Source: Hypericum androsaemum (taxonomy: Eukaryota > Streptophyta > Magnoliopsida > Malpighiales > Hypericaceae). Taken from it: DNA of 64,000 nt. The notes under the pieces are model-generated. The model had not been told where the DNA came from. It did no database searches and worked only from the letters and a program-made list of their open reading frames with translations. The position numbers were made by a program, and so were the translations under genes. Shown in pieces: positions 22,033-34,397 of the stretch. Location of the stretch: the NCBI GenBank assembly GCA_963995505.1, contig OZ023189.1:15151495-15215494 (forward strand), read 5' to 3'. Each line of letters opens with the position of its first letter. The first letter of the stretch is position 1.

Positions 22033-23347
22033 TTATGATTTGATCGATTGTTGACTTATTGACATATGTAATTGAGTATGAACTATTGTAAAATTTTGTC
22101 GTGAAAACGATGGACGGTGAGATAGTCCCGTAAATTGCTATAGATAAATAAGATTAATTAGACCCAGGATTTTCGTTCAAGTTGGAATATCAAAATAATT
22201 ACCTTTCGGAGCAATTCGAGTTCCGATACATTTCCGTGGCGCGATAATATCGTAGCATGTGAAAGTAAGCGATGATTGTCTAATCTCGAAGTTAGGACGA
22301 TAATTAAGGGGTCATTATACAATAATCAGTCACGAGATGGTCCCACGTGGATATTTATTATTGTTTGAAAAATAAAGACATTAAATGCAAACTGGGTTTG
22401 TATTGCCTCTGTAGCTACAGATTTCCAAGCTAACAGGTCACACAGTATCCAAATCTCTCCAATTAGTACACTCACCGGTCAATTAAATTTTCCTTTTGCA
22501 TGGGAATATGTGATTTTAGGTTTCCTCCACTTCGCATGGTCGCTATGCGGGGTGGGTTCTGTGATTTTACGATATCAGGATAAAAATAAAACTGCACCGC
22601 AATTTTTTTAGGTAAATGGACATTGTCAGTGTGACAGTATCAATAGAAACTATCGGTGTTTATTGTGGCGATTTGCGGTATGCTTTGAAACCACAATTTG
22701 TTCGTAATGGAATAAGTTCATTGTGAGGAAAACTGTACTGCTTGAAGATAGGATCCTGGTTGACAATCCAACCACTACATATCAAAAGAATAGAGTGTAA
22801 CTTCGGACCATTTGGAAGTGTTTTGAATTCCTCCTCGGAATCTTCGATGCTCTAAGCTACAGCAAGGTAGGAACACGAGAAACCAGAATGTAACAGATCA
22901 ACCAATCAAAAGAAGCGATTTTTGTTGAAAATACTAAGTAGTTGCCTCCTGGAAGACTGAAAATAGTTGCCAATACTTCAGGTTATTTCATGCTCTTAAC
23001 ATGTCTCAAACCCCTTAACTATGTAATCGATGTCGTAGTTTCACGGTGCGGTACAAAACACACACCATTTCAAATTTGCGGGTTTCGTTTTTTCGGTTGT
23101 GCGATTTGCTTCCGTTTTAAACTCACCCTAGCTATGCTTATTAATTTCTACCTAGTCGACTTTCTTGTATGAAATTCAATTTTGTCCATTCTTCAATTAT
23201 TTTTTAAAGAGGTGGTTTAGAAGGTTGTATTAAGTAGAATAATTGTAGTAAAGAATGGATAAAAATAAGTTAAATAATAATAGATATTATCGCATATTGG
23301 ATGTCAATAGGATATTAGGACTACATTACATGTTGAAACGATTGTTT
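22033..23347. other. AT-rich intergenic region
   Basis: No gene or bounded element is recognised. A 76-residue plus frame at 22942 has no family resemblance. Confidence 0.5.
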
Positions 23348-23355
23348 GTCTTAAT

Positions 23356-23947
23356 CAATGTTTTCAAAACTGACCCGGATTTTTAAAATTTTATGGTTCA
23401 TCCGATCGGACCGGTCGGGCCGCTAGTCAGACCGGTATGTCTATTTGTATATTAATATTATTAAATAAGGTTTTATAATTTAATTTAGCATAAAAATGAT
23501 AAAATACCAAATAACTTCAAATATTTACCAACTTTGTTATACAATTTATCTAAACAAAGTTTTCAAACATCAATTTAACAAATCTAGAAGTACAAGAAGA
23601 TGATTATACAATTTTTCTTGTTTGACATATTACTCGAATTTGTTTGACTTACTTGACATATTATCGAGAATTGTTAAAAAAATAAGTTTGTTGTGATCCA
23701 AAAGTGATGTACACGCTCCCAACGTGGAAGTAGAGGTTTTGTTCCTAAATTAAATTCGATAAAATGGAAAATAAAAACTCTTATCCTGGTGAACCTGGTC
23801 ACCCAGAGGTACCTGACCAGGCAGTCCGACCAGATTTTGACCGGTCGAACCACTTCATGTATTTTATTCAAAAATCGACCCGAGTTTGATCCTGGGTAGT
23901 ATCCGACCGGTCCGACCGCTAGTCGAACTGCAGTTTTGAAAATATTG
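23356..23947. mobile_element. non-autonomous hAT-type MITE (592 bp)
   Basis: Terminal inverted repeats CAATGTTTTCAAAACTG (left) and its complement with one change (right) are flanked by a perfect 8-bp duplication, gtcttaat (23348-23355 and 23948-23955). An 8-bp duplication fits hAT elements. Subterminal regions contain repeated inverted ggaccggt/accggtcc motifs, candidate transposase-binding sites. No coding sequence is present. Confidence 0.85.
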
Positions 23948-23955
23948 GTCTTAAT

Positions 23956-26900
23956 CTAGTCATCATTTACTATTACTTCAGAGTATGCGTCAGTTTTTTT
24001 TACAAGTAAAAATTTACACCAAAATTATAATTAAGAGATCAGAGTAATTAAGGAGATTACAGAGATACCAAAATTACACCAAAAATTAAACTATGTAACT
24101 CCGTCAGTTCTTATTACATAAATACCCTTAATTTACCTCTATTAAAGAGATAATCAAAGTAATTAAGGAGTGGCAGTCTGAAAATAAGCAAAGGTGACAC
24201 GTGAGGAAGCAAAGGCCAAAGGGGCAGGAGCGTCAGCCAACTGCTAGCAACAACTTTTTTTTTGAGAGGTGCTAGCAACAACATGTTAGGTAAACCATTA
24301 TTTTTTTTAAGGGATGACCAATAAACCTTTCATTTACAGTAATAGTGGGTTACAATACGAATTACTTGACAAGTATAAATGCAAATACAATAGAAAATTC
24401 AGACTCGAACAATTATAGACAACATGTTTCATAATCACAAGCCAAACTATTGGATACAAATGATATTGGCAATAGCATCAGCTTGCCTCACCCTTAAACT
24501 GCTAATCTAAACTCTCCTCTCAATTAATTAGCTAAAACTCGATGGAAGAAGAAGGTTATTTCCTCTCCCGTTGGAGGGTATACCGCATTTTACCCCACGT
24601 CCCACCTCATCTTATCTTCAATGGTCATTCACTAAATGTAGGTCATTTTCCTTTAAAAATATTTTCTTAATTACACAATATTTGGATATCCACTAAAATG
24701 ACTGACTCTAGTTCAAATCATATTAGTGTAGCAAAATTTTGTTTCAATGTCTCGAACAAAATCTCTAGTTAGATTCTAAAATAACCTTTTATCAATTAAT
24801 CTATGTACTCAGGCCAAAAAGAACTTGCTTGTATTACTCGTATGAAACAAAATATAAATAAATTAACGGAAATCAATTGTCAATCCATTAACGGAAATCT
24901 ACAAACCCGGTGGTCTCTATCATGTTATTTGTTAATGTCAGGCCCACTCCATTCAATTTCATTTCACCTATAGATACTATAATGGTCCTTGTTGGTTGTC
25001 AAAAAAAAAATGGTCCTTGTATGTTTCATCTCCCGGGAAACTTCCATGGGTTTGGAACAGGAAAAGGGTGAATGCCAAATCAATTGATTAGTGTATTGAT
25101 GTTGGATAAATAAAGAAATAGGTGGTGCGTATATTATAGGTGTATATGTCACAATAATTACAGTCTGAATTGCACTATAACCCAAATTTATAATGAAACT
25201 AAAAAAAATCACAAATTTTTAATGAATATGTCTACACTTATAAACAAATGTTGGATCCTAAATAATAATTAGCTAATTCTTTCAATAATATTTGCTACTT
25301 TGATTTTTAAAAATACTATTATTTTGTTAGATTGTTAAAGGATTTTTTTAATATATGAACAAATATCTTCTGATGTCGACGGATGCAAGGTCGTAATGAT
25401 TTAACGTGGCAGTTGCATGACACTTTCATAATTTGCAGAAAATAATACAATTGCCCAAAAAGATGGTAACATAACTTTGTAAGGTACTAATTTTATCAAC
25501 CTTTTTATCGGTAATAATACGAAAAAACCATGGCCAGGTGATTTTTCATATTTTCGTAACGGAGAGGACGTACACAGTTCATGACACAGGAAAGAAAAAG
25601 CTGAGCATGGATCAGGGAAACTCGAAAAGATTGTCTCGGGAAAACGAACAAAGATTGGTCAATTCAATTTCTGCCTTGCGAGGGGAAGCCTTTGTTCATG
25701 TTCTTCACATTGATTCCTGGCATTTTGATGCTAAAATTGATTGAAATTGACTTTGTCCTTGACACCAAATATACCATGAATCCAAACCCAAAAATGTCTG
25801 AGTCATATTATGTGGGGCCCATCCAAAAAAATCACCCCTCTTACTGTATTTTAAGGCCTTTCTTTTTTGAGAATTAAAACTGCTTATATTAAAGACCATT
25901 ACGTCGAAAAATCCGAACGCATGTAGTTCCGGCGAACATAGCCCTTTCTTCTCCGAATCATGCTATAAGTAATTATTCACTGAATTCGTTAATATATATT
26001 AGATCATGATAGGATCCAAAAGATTGGAAATATCCAAACTAAATTTTAACATTTTTTAATTCCTACAGCCAAATTTGAAACATATAGTTATTCTCTTTCA
26101 TTAATATAATATCAGTGATCTAAAGGTCATTAGCAGAAATTGTTTGTAACAGTAAGAAATTTATATTCTTTTAAAGAGAGTCTTGACTCTAAATTTTGAG
26201 ACTGAAACCTATATCATAAAAAAAATTACCATCTAAATAAAATTTGATAATACTTGACTTTAAATATAAGTTCACCTTAACAATGGTCACTGTGTTCTTA
26301 GCTAGAATGGCGAAAATGTGAGGCCTGTTTTCCGGTGTGACATGAAAGAAAAAAACCCAAAAGCTAGGAATTTTGGAAGCTAGGACTTGGGAGGTATTAC
26401 TATGCCAACCACTACTCGAGTGTTTTATGGGTGTCTTGATCCATGGGACCTGGATCCGATTCCGGATTGAGATTTTTAGCTGATCCTTGAGAAAAATGAA
26501 ACCGATGTTACCACTTATTACATCATCCATATCTTTTAGACCATGCTAATTTTTTCCCTATCGTTCCGATAATTTTGGAAAATGAATTGTAACGGTAAAA
26601 GTGGGACCGGATTTGGTCCTGGAACAAAGAATTCAGGGCTAATCTGGATAATAAATTATTTGATATATACAGAATAAATTATTCGATCGTAAGTAGGTAT
26701 ATTATTGGATCATAATTGAGTAAACTATTCGCTAATTGGGTAGATCATTGTATCCAACCCTTTTTATCCCGGACGGTTCCGATTTATCCGGGACGGGATA
26801 AACACGAACCATTGAATCATAACTGAGTAAACTATTGGACCGTCCAGAACAGTCCTGGTTGAATTTGACCTTCCAGAACCAAATCCGCTCCCGGTAAAAG

Positions 26901-27029
26901 GATATCCATAGCGGTTCAGTAACACTAGCCATCTTTTGGGCCTATTATAGGCTGGTATTGGTTGGGCCGAACCTGGTAATGCCACAGGATCTGGAAGCCC
27001 ACGTTTCCTAATAAAAAAGTAACATGTAT
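23956..27029. other. intergenic region without recognised genes
   Basis: AT-rich, with short frames that resemble nothing I know. Around 26560-26990 there are repeated cgggacggg/ggttccg motifs that may be remains of a repetitive element, but I could not fix its ends. Confidence 0.45.
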
Positions 27030-27106
27030 GTACGAACATGGGTTAAGATAGGCGATTTGGACCATAAATACTCAAAACTGATGTAGACACAAGGAGCGAC
27101 GGTGAC

Positions 27107-27313
27107 ATGATGGGTTCAATGATGCGACGAGAGTTGGCTACCGAAGCGTTGAAGTCCCAGATCGTTGTAGATCAATTCGTAACTAATTTTGTTTTGAAAC
27201 TTTTAGTGAGTGATGAAGGTGAAAATTGGAGTGCTGGTCAACGGCAATTGTTCCGCCTAGGAAGAGTTCTCCCAAGGAGAAACATAATTTTGGTTCTAGA
27301 CGTAGAAAATTGA
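27107..27313 (+). pseudogene. ABCC (MRP-type) transporter nucleotide-binding-domain scrap
   Basis: The frame contains [20 protein letters not shown], then [12 protein letters not shown]. This matches the ABC signature region followed by Walker B of the second nucleotide-binding domain of ABCC transporters, where the usual form is ...NGENWSVGQRQL...LARALL...ILVLDEAT. It stops at DVEN where DEAT is expected, and the rest of the protein is missing. It is therefore a relic exon, 125 bp from the 3' end of the convergent PS2-type gene. Confidence 0.75.
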
Positions 27314-27437
27314 CACACTTTAAAATTTGGGTTGATTATAATTTATAACAGTTAAACCAAGTTTTTTTTCTTCTTCTTCTATATAGTGATTACATTTCTC
27401 CACTGGATCAACAACATTAGAGCATCACCATCACAAT

Positions 27438-29095
27438 CTACTGAGGAACAGGGACAATCTTCAGGAAGGAGCCAAGAGAAGCACCAGCTGAGATGGTCTG
27501 CAACTTGCAATCAGCAGCAAACATATTGGAATTGGAATTGGAATTGGAATTGGAATTGGAATCCTCCATTGAAATCCTGCCGATCAGTTGGAGAATCACA
27601 CGCTCTTGCTCCTCTCCGTCGGTCCACTCGTGGATTTCCGCCTTGATTAGCCCCGGATTCCCGCTAATTAAGTCCCACAGCGGGAAGTTCTTCCTCGGCA
27701 TCACGTAATCCGTCTCCTTAAGCCTCAGGCTCGGGCAGTAATCTCCACTCCCATCGCCGAGGTAGATTATCCTCTTGTTGTTGTTGCCCTCCTTGGCTAG
27801 GGATGCTTGGATCCTGTCGATTACCACACCCTGCAGGAATCCCGAAAGATTTTCGAGTTATGAAAATTCTAACATAGGTTATCAACAACTCAATCTCAAG
27901 TTATTCAATTTTCGGTCCAATAAATTTTGTCTGTCACGAGGACTGACCTTTTACCTTAAAACTATGTACTAAAGAAATAAATTCAATTGTCTTGGAGTTT
28001 AGTTTATTGACAGCGTTGACTAGGTGCCAATAAGTCCACTAAATTGGTAGGGGGGACAGGTGTCATAACCAAGTCCTCTGCTCAAAACGTGGACAAAATT
28101 TTGTGATGTCCGTGTCAGAAAGCGCAAAGAAGTGAAGATTGTCTTCCTAAAACTATGGACCAAATTGAAAACAAATACTTTATTTTGTACGCAAGGTTGG
28201 ACTCCCGTAACATCTGGCCCATCTTAAACAACATAAATAATACACTAATTAACTAAATTAGCCCATAATTGTAAAAAAAGAACCAATCAGAGTCGTAGAA
28301 CCGCCCTAAACATGTCTAAACATGTCCCGAAAATGCTCGACTCGAAGAACATAAATAATTGTAAAAACGGGAGGAAGATATAGACCTTGCACATATTTGG
28401 AGGGCAGAGAGGGCATCCATGGCCGGATTTAGTGAAATCGTGGAAAGGGAAAATCCTGACACGTCCTTGTTCGTCGACGAATCCCGGGTTTGTGTTAATC
28501 TCCGAGAAGTAGTCTCTTAACCCTAGCTGCTTCAATATTGTCTCGATGAAGAACATGTTTGCGTCGCTAACAATCCTCAACTCGCACCTAAAAATAATAA
28601 AAAATCGCCGTTCATAATTCAAAGTTAAGTACATTCATAAATTAACCCAAAAATTTTTGAAAAAGGAAAACCATGTCCATGAATTGTGTCATACCCTAAA
28701 GCATGAGCTGATTTAATGGCAGAAATAACCCTGGGGTGAATTGGGATTCGGGCAAGAACCTCCTCGATATCGGCGATGGTCTTTCCCTGGGAGTGGATTT
28801 CTTGCATCATCCTATCCTGTAGGGTTCCAATATTGTCATTATTTTCTTAATGTATCACCTAATCATGTTACACAAACATAATTTGTAACCGCTCGTTAAA
28901 TATGGTTAGATAGTGTTCGAACTTAGGAAAATTTGAAGATGATGAAGAAGTTATTACCATGAGAGAGTTCCAAGGCATGGTAGGGAGGAGCTCATTGAAC
29001 AAATCGGTGAAGCCCAACTCGTCGACCACCCAGTTGTCGCTGTCGACGTCGACGATAGTCTTGTCGAAGTCGAACACCGCCACAATTCCGGCCAT
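27438..29095 (-). CDS. PS2/PPsPase1-type HAD phosphatase (thiamine-phosphate or pyrophosphate phosphatase)
   Basis: Four exons on the minus strand: 29095-28958, 28816-28695, 28587-28386 and 27827-27438. All junctions are GT-AG, giving an exact 852-nt frame of 283 residues. HAD motif I is VFDFDKTIVD (nucleophile D9, acid D11). SDAN in exon 3 is motif II and GDGSGDYCP in exon 4 is the acidic motif. CPLCPPNMCK is the cysteine-rich signature of the plant PHOSPHO1-like group, which includes Arabidopsis PS2/PPsPase1 and the thiamine-monophosphate phosphatase relatives. Members hydrolyse small phosphorylated substrates in the cytosol, and several are induced by phosphate starvation. The C-terminal region has an expanded Asn-Ser dipeptide run encoded by a hexanucleotide repeat. 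Length and intron pattern are normal, so the gene looks functional. Confidence 0.92.
27526..27562. repeat. in-frame hexanucleotide repeat (ttggaa)n
   Basis: About six copies of attgga/ggaatt lie inside the last exon of the PS2-type gene. They encode alternating Asn and Ser on the minus strand. Copy-number change would alter the protein in two-residue steps without shifting the frame. Confidence 0.9.
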
Positions 29096-29196
29096 TGGAC
29101 CAAAGATTTTGTAACGTTTTAGCTAATAGGGCTCAATTGAATTTGATGGGTTAATTCTTGTGGTGGAGTGAGGAGTTGGAGGAGGAAGTGTATTGT

Positions 29197-29205
29197 TTTA
29201 TATAG
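29197..29205 (-). promoter_or_regulatory. TATA box of the PS2-type gene
   Basis: On the minus strand tatataaaac lies about 105 bp before the start codon, a normal spacing for a plant gene with a short leader. Confidence 0.65.
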
Positions 29206-29387
29206 GTGGTGGGGGTGGGGAATATGTGAACAGTTTCCAAAGGAATATTACGTGAAGGTGGTGGTTGTTTGTTGTACAAGTAATGGAAATTAATTTATAG
29301 GTGGCTAATTTGTTAGGGTAATTAGGGTTATAAAGTGGGAATTGGATTTGAGGGTTATTTAGAGAGGAATAATGGAGGCATATAGTG

Positions 29388-29395
29388 GAATATTC
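29388..29395. promoter_or_regulatory. candidate P1BS (PHR1-binding) site
   Basis: gaatattc fits the palindromic PHR1 consensus GNATATNC and lies about 290 bp upstream of the PS2-type start codon. PHR1 drives phosphate-starvation genes, and the Arabidopsis homologue of this gene is phosphate-starvation induced. An 8-base degenerate motif arises often by chance in AT-rich DNA, so support comes mainly from the gene's identity. Confidence 0.5.
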
Positions 29396-29399
29396 GCGG

Positions 29400-30074
29400 A
29401 GGATGGAGGTTACTAGTTGTCCACCTTAGAGACGCAATTTAGCCAACTAAAACATAGGATAAGGAGATTCCTCCTATGGGTAACTCTCAGAACCTTTCAC
29501 AATTTTGTGTGGCTGCTATCTAAGCTATGCGTATTTTTATCGATAAAAATATTACTGGAAAAATTATTTGGATTCAAAATTGACAGTAATCGATTCTAAT
29601 TGTTTGAAGTTTATTCCAAAAAATGTGCCTTTTGTTTTTTTTTAATCTTAAGCCACCTTCACCTAATTTAGGTTCCCTATTATACATCCACTAGTATCGA
29701 ATCTAGATATATGTCCTGTGGCTTCACGATTGTATCCAATTGAGGTTATTATTGCAGGAATATATATATTTTTGGGTGGACTCTACTGAAACAGATTTTA
29801 ATTAGGAAGCCTTCAGGCAAAAAATTTTTTTTTTCCTTTTTGCGAGTGGGAGACGCGGTAATTATTAATTATTGATTAAGGAGCAATTAAAGAGAGATTT
29901 ATCGAAATGCTTGTTAATTTGGTAGAGGAAATAGAGTGACCACACTAAACCTAATCTAACCTATGATAAGTAGAACTATACAAATAATTTATATGACATG
30001 TCAATTTCGCCTTATTATTCTCCAATTGATATCTATATTTTTCCACCCAAAAAAATTGATATCTAGATTTAGCT
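29400..30074. other. AT-rich intergenic DNA between the PS2-type gene and copia element 2
   Basis: No gene is seen. The region ends at the 5-bp target duplication cttgc (30075-30079) of copia element 2. Confidence 0.5.
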
Positions 30075-30079
30075 CTTGC

Positions 30080-30605
30080 TGTTAAGAACAAAGATTGAAA
30101 CGAATAAAACACGGGACACAAGAATTACGTGAAAACTCCAAGGCGGGGAGAAAACCAAAACTAGCCAAATTAGTTGACTTTTGGTCAACCAGTCAAACTG
30201 TTGACCAAGTCAACTCAAAAATTAGGATTTTTAACCCCAAATCTCCACAGAGCGGCGACTGACGGCAGGACCAACACGGAAGGCGGTGAGTGGATGGCTG
30301 ATGACTCAGGCCTCGGTCGTCCGAGTTGGGCAACGGCCGGAACGATGCTTCGCCGCCGCGGCAGCGGGTTTGGGAGTTCTCTCTCTCTCCCCGACGATCT
30401 CCTCTCTGGTATCACGGGCAAAGGAGAATCGTCCACTATGTGAGTCCAATCGGTTATAAGGCCTCCGTGAGGGTTCTCTCTATCTCACAACTCTCTACTA
30501 CACGCAAAAGACCTAGGCATAGGCCGATATATATAGGAGATTATTACCCTACTCTAAATAGGAATAGAGTACTAATTTATCTAGAATTTGAGACAAACCT
30601 TAACA
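30080..30605 (-). repeat. 3' LTR of copia element 2 with a leader-derived insertion
   Basis: Compared with the 5' LTR (273 bp after removing the hAT and one target copy), this LTR is 526 bp. The extra segment (about 30157-30412) closely matches the element's own untranslated leader at about 34398-34660 in the same orientation. The sequences on either side (gagaaaacc and cacgggcaaagg) are continuous in the other LTR. Confidence 0.88.
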
Positions 30606-30687
30606 AATCTCCACCTTGGACCAAATTCTATGACTCCAACATCAACGCTGCTCCAACTTCAACACCAGCCCCTAATAGCAATCAGCA

Positions 30688-32645
30688 TCAAGCACGAACA
30701 CCTACCAAGTTCAAGCAATGCTCGAACTTAGTACCAGAAAGCGGCTTCGGCAACATGTCTGCAGGGTTGTCCTTGGTGACGAAACCAACAATTCCATCAT
30801 TGGTGCTTCCAAACTGTAGACACACGCCCTTGGTACCCTTCAAGTACCTCATAATCCACTCCACTTCTCTCCAATGACCTTCTCCAGGATTTTCCATAAA
30901 CCTGCTAACAACACTCACAGCATAGGCCAAATCTGGGCGTGTGCAAACCATAGCATACATCAGAGAACCAACAGCATTGGAGTAAGGAACACCAGACATG
31001 TAATTGACCTCTGCAGCTGACTGTGGAGATAAAACGGACGAAAGCCAAAAATGTGTACCAAGAGGAGTACTCACAGGATTACCAGTCACATCAAACCTGT
31101 CAAGCACCTTTTCAATGTAACTCTCCTGACTCAAAAATAATTTCCTTGCTCCTCTATCTCTGGCAATCTCCATGCCAAGAATCTTCTTAGCAGGACCCAA
31201 ATCTTTCATCTCAAACTCGCTACTCAACAGAGCTTTGAGCTTCCTCACATCTCCTTTGTCACTGACAGCAATTAACATGTCATCTACATACAAGAGCAAA
31301 TACACTTGGGAACCGTCGCGTAGCCTTTTCAGGTAAACACAACTATCATACTTGCTCCTCTCATAACCATGAGAAATCATAAAGGAATCAAACTTTTTAT
31401 ACCACTGCCTCGGAGATTGCTTAAGGCCATACATGGACTTCTTCAACAAGCACACATGGTCTTCTTTGCCTTCAATATGAAACTCTCAGGCTGTGCCATA
31501 TAAATTCGCTCCTCAAGCTCTCCATTCAAGAAAGTTGTCTTCACATCAAGCTGTTCAAGCTCCAAATCCTGCATAGCGAAAATACCAAGAAGAGAACGAA
31601 TTGAGGTATGCTTCACAACTGGTGAAAATACCTCATTAAAGTCCACACCAGGAATTTGACTGTATCCTCTAGCTACTAGCCTAGCCTTGTATCTATGCTC
31701 TTCAACTCCAGGTATACCATCCTTCTTCTTGAATACCCACTTGCAACTGACAACCTTCTTATCCTTAGGCAGCTTAGTAATCTCCCAAGTCTTGTTTTTG
31801 TGAAGAGATTCCATCTCTTCCTCTATAGCAACCAACCATCTAGCAGAGTCTTTCAACTTCACAGCATCTGAGTAACTAGACAGTTCTTTACAGCTATCAA
31901 CTTCTTCTGCCACATTCAAAGCAAAAGCAACAATATCAGCCTCACCCAACTTCTGTAGAGGCCTGATAATTTTTCTGGGCTTGTCTCTAGCAATAGAATA
32001 CGTTGGCTCCCTCTCAACTGTGCTAACATTCTCAGCTTCATCAGACAACCCACCATGAGTAGGATCATGGTAATCAACATCACGGAAGGAACTCGCTTCT
32101 GGATCAGCAACAAACTCCACTTGCACTTTTGACTTTTGCAAGTTCACACTTGGAGCACTGGAAATACCATATGAAGAAACATCCTCCTTCTTACGCAGCA
32201 TATCTGTCTCTTTGAAAATAACATTCCTACTCAACAATACCTTAGATGGCTCGGGACACCACAACTTGTATCCTTTCACTCCAGAATCATAGCCAAGGAA
32301 GATACATTTCACAGATCTTGGCTCTAACTTGTCATTATTCATATGAGCATAGGCAGGACACCCAAATATCTTCAAATCAGCATAACTAGGAAGATTTTTA
32401 GACCATATTTCTTCAGGTACCTTGCAATCAAGAAATGCATGAGGTGAACGATTGACAAGGTGACAGGCAGTAGAAGCAGCTTCAGCTCAAAATGACTTAG
32501 GCAAACCAGCATTTGACAGCATACAACGAACTTTCTCCAACAAAGTTTTGTTCATTCTTTCAATGACTCCATTCTGTTGAGGTGTACCAGGGATTATCTT
32601 ATGTCTGACCATACCCTCATTCTTGCAGAACTCATCAAACTAACT
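30688..32645 (-). pseudogene. copia integrase end, reverse transcriptase and truncated RNase H
   Basis: Minus-strand frames 32375-31443 and 31455-30688 form the reverse transcriptase. They contain KARLVARGYSQ, DVKTTFLNGEL, SMYGLKQSPRQW and the catalytic LLLYVDDMLIA, all in family order. A one-base shift near 31450 separates the frames. Upstream (32640-32380) the integrase tail reads GTPQQNGVIERMN-like, interrupted by a stop. RNase H is internally deleted: the frame jumps from the NDGIVGFV strand directly to the KDNPADMLPKPL tail, skipping the catalytic core and the LTTEAEY-type region. Confidence 0.88.
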
Positions 32646-33071
32646 AGAGCAAAACTCTAATCCATTGTTTGTGCAGAGATGCTTGACATCTCTCCCAGTC
32701 TGCTTTTCAATCATAGTCTTCCATTGCTTGAAAGTGACAAAGACATGATCCTTGCTCTTCAAGAAGAACGCCCACACCTTCCTAGAATAATCATCAATTA
32801 CAGTTAGCATATACTTGGAACCATTCTTTGATGCAACTTGAGATGGTCCCCAAAGATCAGAATGAACATAGTCAAGTATTCCTTTTGTAGTGTGCACACC
32901 TTTCTGAAAACTGACTTTCTTTTGCTTGCTTAACACATAGCACTCATAAAATTTCAGCTTTCCAATACCCTGTCCACATAATAATCCTCTTTTATTTAGT
33001 TCGGTCATACCTTTCTCTCTCATGTGACCAAGTCGCATATGCCACAATGAGGTATTCTCAAAATCTTTCAA
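32640..33071 (-). pseudogene. copia GAG-pre-integrase and integrase core
   Basis: The frame contains LWHMRLGHM (pre-integrase zinc-binding His), the cysteine-type YVLSKQKK region and the integrase core with DYVHSDLWGPSQ and DDYSRKVWAFFLK. The second catalytic acidic position is altered: TNNGLEF replaces the usual TDNGxEF. A stop follows at once. With Asp changed to Asn the integrase would be inactive even without the stop. Confidence 0.85.
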
Positions 33072-33122
33072 CGAGTCAGATGCAGCAGCAGCAGCAGCAG
33101 CAGTCCCAGTAACTGTAGAATC

Positions 33123-34286
33123 TTACAAAACGTACAGATTTCCAACCTCCTCGTTGGCCTTCATATGCACTAATGAGTTCTTCCTCACACAAAAAACTCC
33201 ACCTTCTTCGGTGTACTTGTACCCCAATGTATCAAGAGTACTCAGCGAAATCAAATTTTGCTTCAAATTAGGGATATACCTCACATTCGTCAAGGTTCGA
33301 ATGACACCATCATGCATCTTGATCTTCACTGTGCCAATACCAACAACTTTACAGACAAAATTATTTCCCATGAGAACATTATCCTCCGCACGTTCATATG
33401 TTGAAAACCAGTCCCGGATGGGACACATATGAAACATACAAGCAGAATCAAGGACCCAAGCATCATCAACTTTAGACTTCCCATCAATCACAGACAAAAG
33501 GTCTCTATCAGATTCTTCTTTCTGAGTGGTGATGGCAACACTAGCACTGCCGCTATCAGAACTTTCTCCTCTCAGAGCACTGAACTTTTTGCCTTTCTTC
33601 TTGTTCTTCAACTCCGGACAGAACCATTTAATATGCCCAACCTTATGACAATTGAAACAAGTCTTATCCTTGTGCCTTGACCTTGATTTGCTTCTGCTCT
33701 TCTTCCTCGAACCAGACTTAGCATTCCTCTCCTCAAACCACCCTCTCACAACCAAGCCAGTCACTTGGCTATTTTCAGAGGAACTTACAGTGTCATTATC
33801 AATTTTCTCTTTCTCCAAGAGTGAATCATGAACATTATCCCAACTTAGAGTATCATGGCTGAACAACAGAGTATCCCTGAATTGCTGATAAGAGGCAAGC
33901 AACGAGCACAATAACAATAAAGCAAGATCTTCATCATCATACTTCACATCCAGAGTTCTAAGATCAGCCACTATATCCTTAAATTCATTAAGGTAGTCGT
34001 GACCAGACTTATCTTCTTGCATACGGATAGAAAATAGTCGTTGCTTCAAGCACAGTTTGTTGGTCAAACTCTTGGGCATGCACAACTTTTCAAGCTTTGC
34101 CTACAATGAGGAAGCTGTCGTCTCCTTCAACACGTCCCGCAAAATATTATCTGACAAGTGCAACTGAATTTGACTCACAGCCTTACTGTTCTTTGATGCC
34201 TTTATCGCAGCATCCAAACTCGAAGGCATCGACTTCTCATCAAGTAGAGTCTCATCCAGCTCTAGATGTGTCAGAATCGCGCGCAT
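33123..34286 (-). pseudogene. copia gag and protease
   Basis: Continuous minus frame except for a TAG at 34101-34103, where the family has Trp (SLWAKLEKL). It contains the UBN2 gag block (LTNKLCLKQRLF), a CCHC zinc knuckle (CFNCHKVGHIKWFC) and the protease LDSACMFHMCPIRDWF. It is similar in organisation to the gag of element 1 but clearly a different subfamily. Confidence 0.88.
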
Positions 34287-34397
34287 CTTTACCTGTCACA
34301 AGGAAAAATTGGTTTTCCTCGTCAACTGAGGAATCTTGTACTTCATCGAAGTCATCCTGAAATACCTCGAACCAAGAAATCAGCCTAAACTGGTTAG

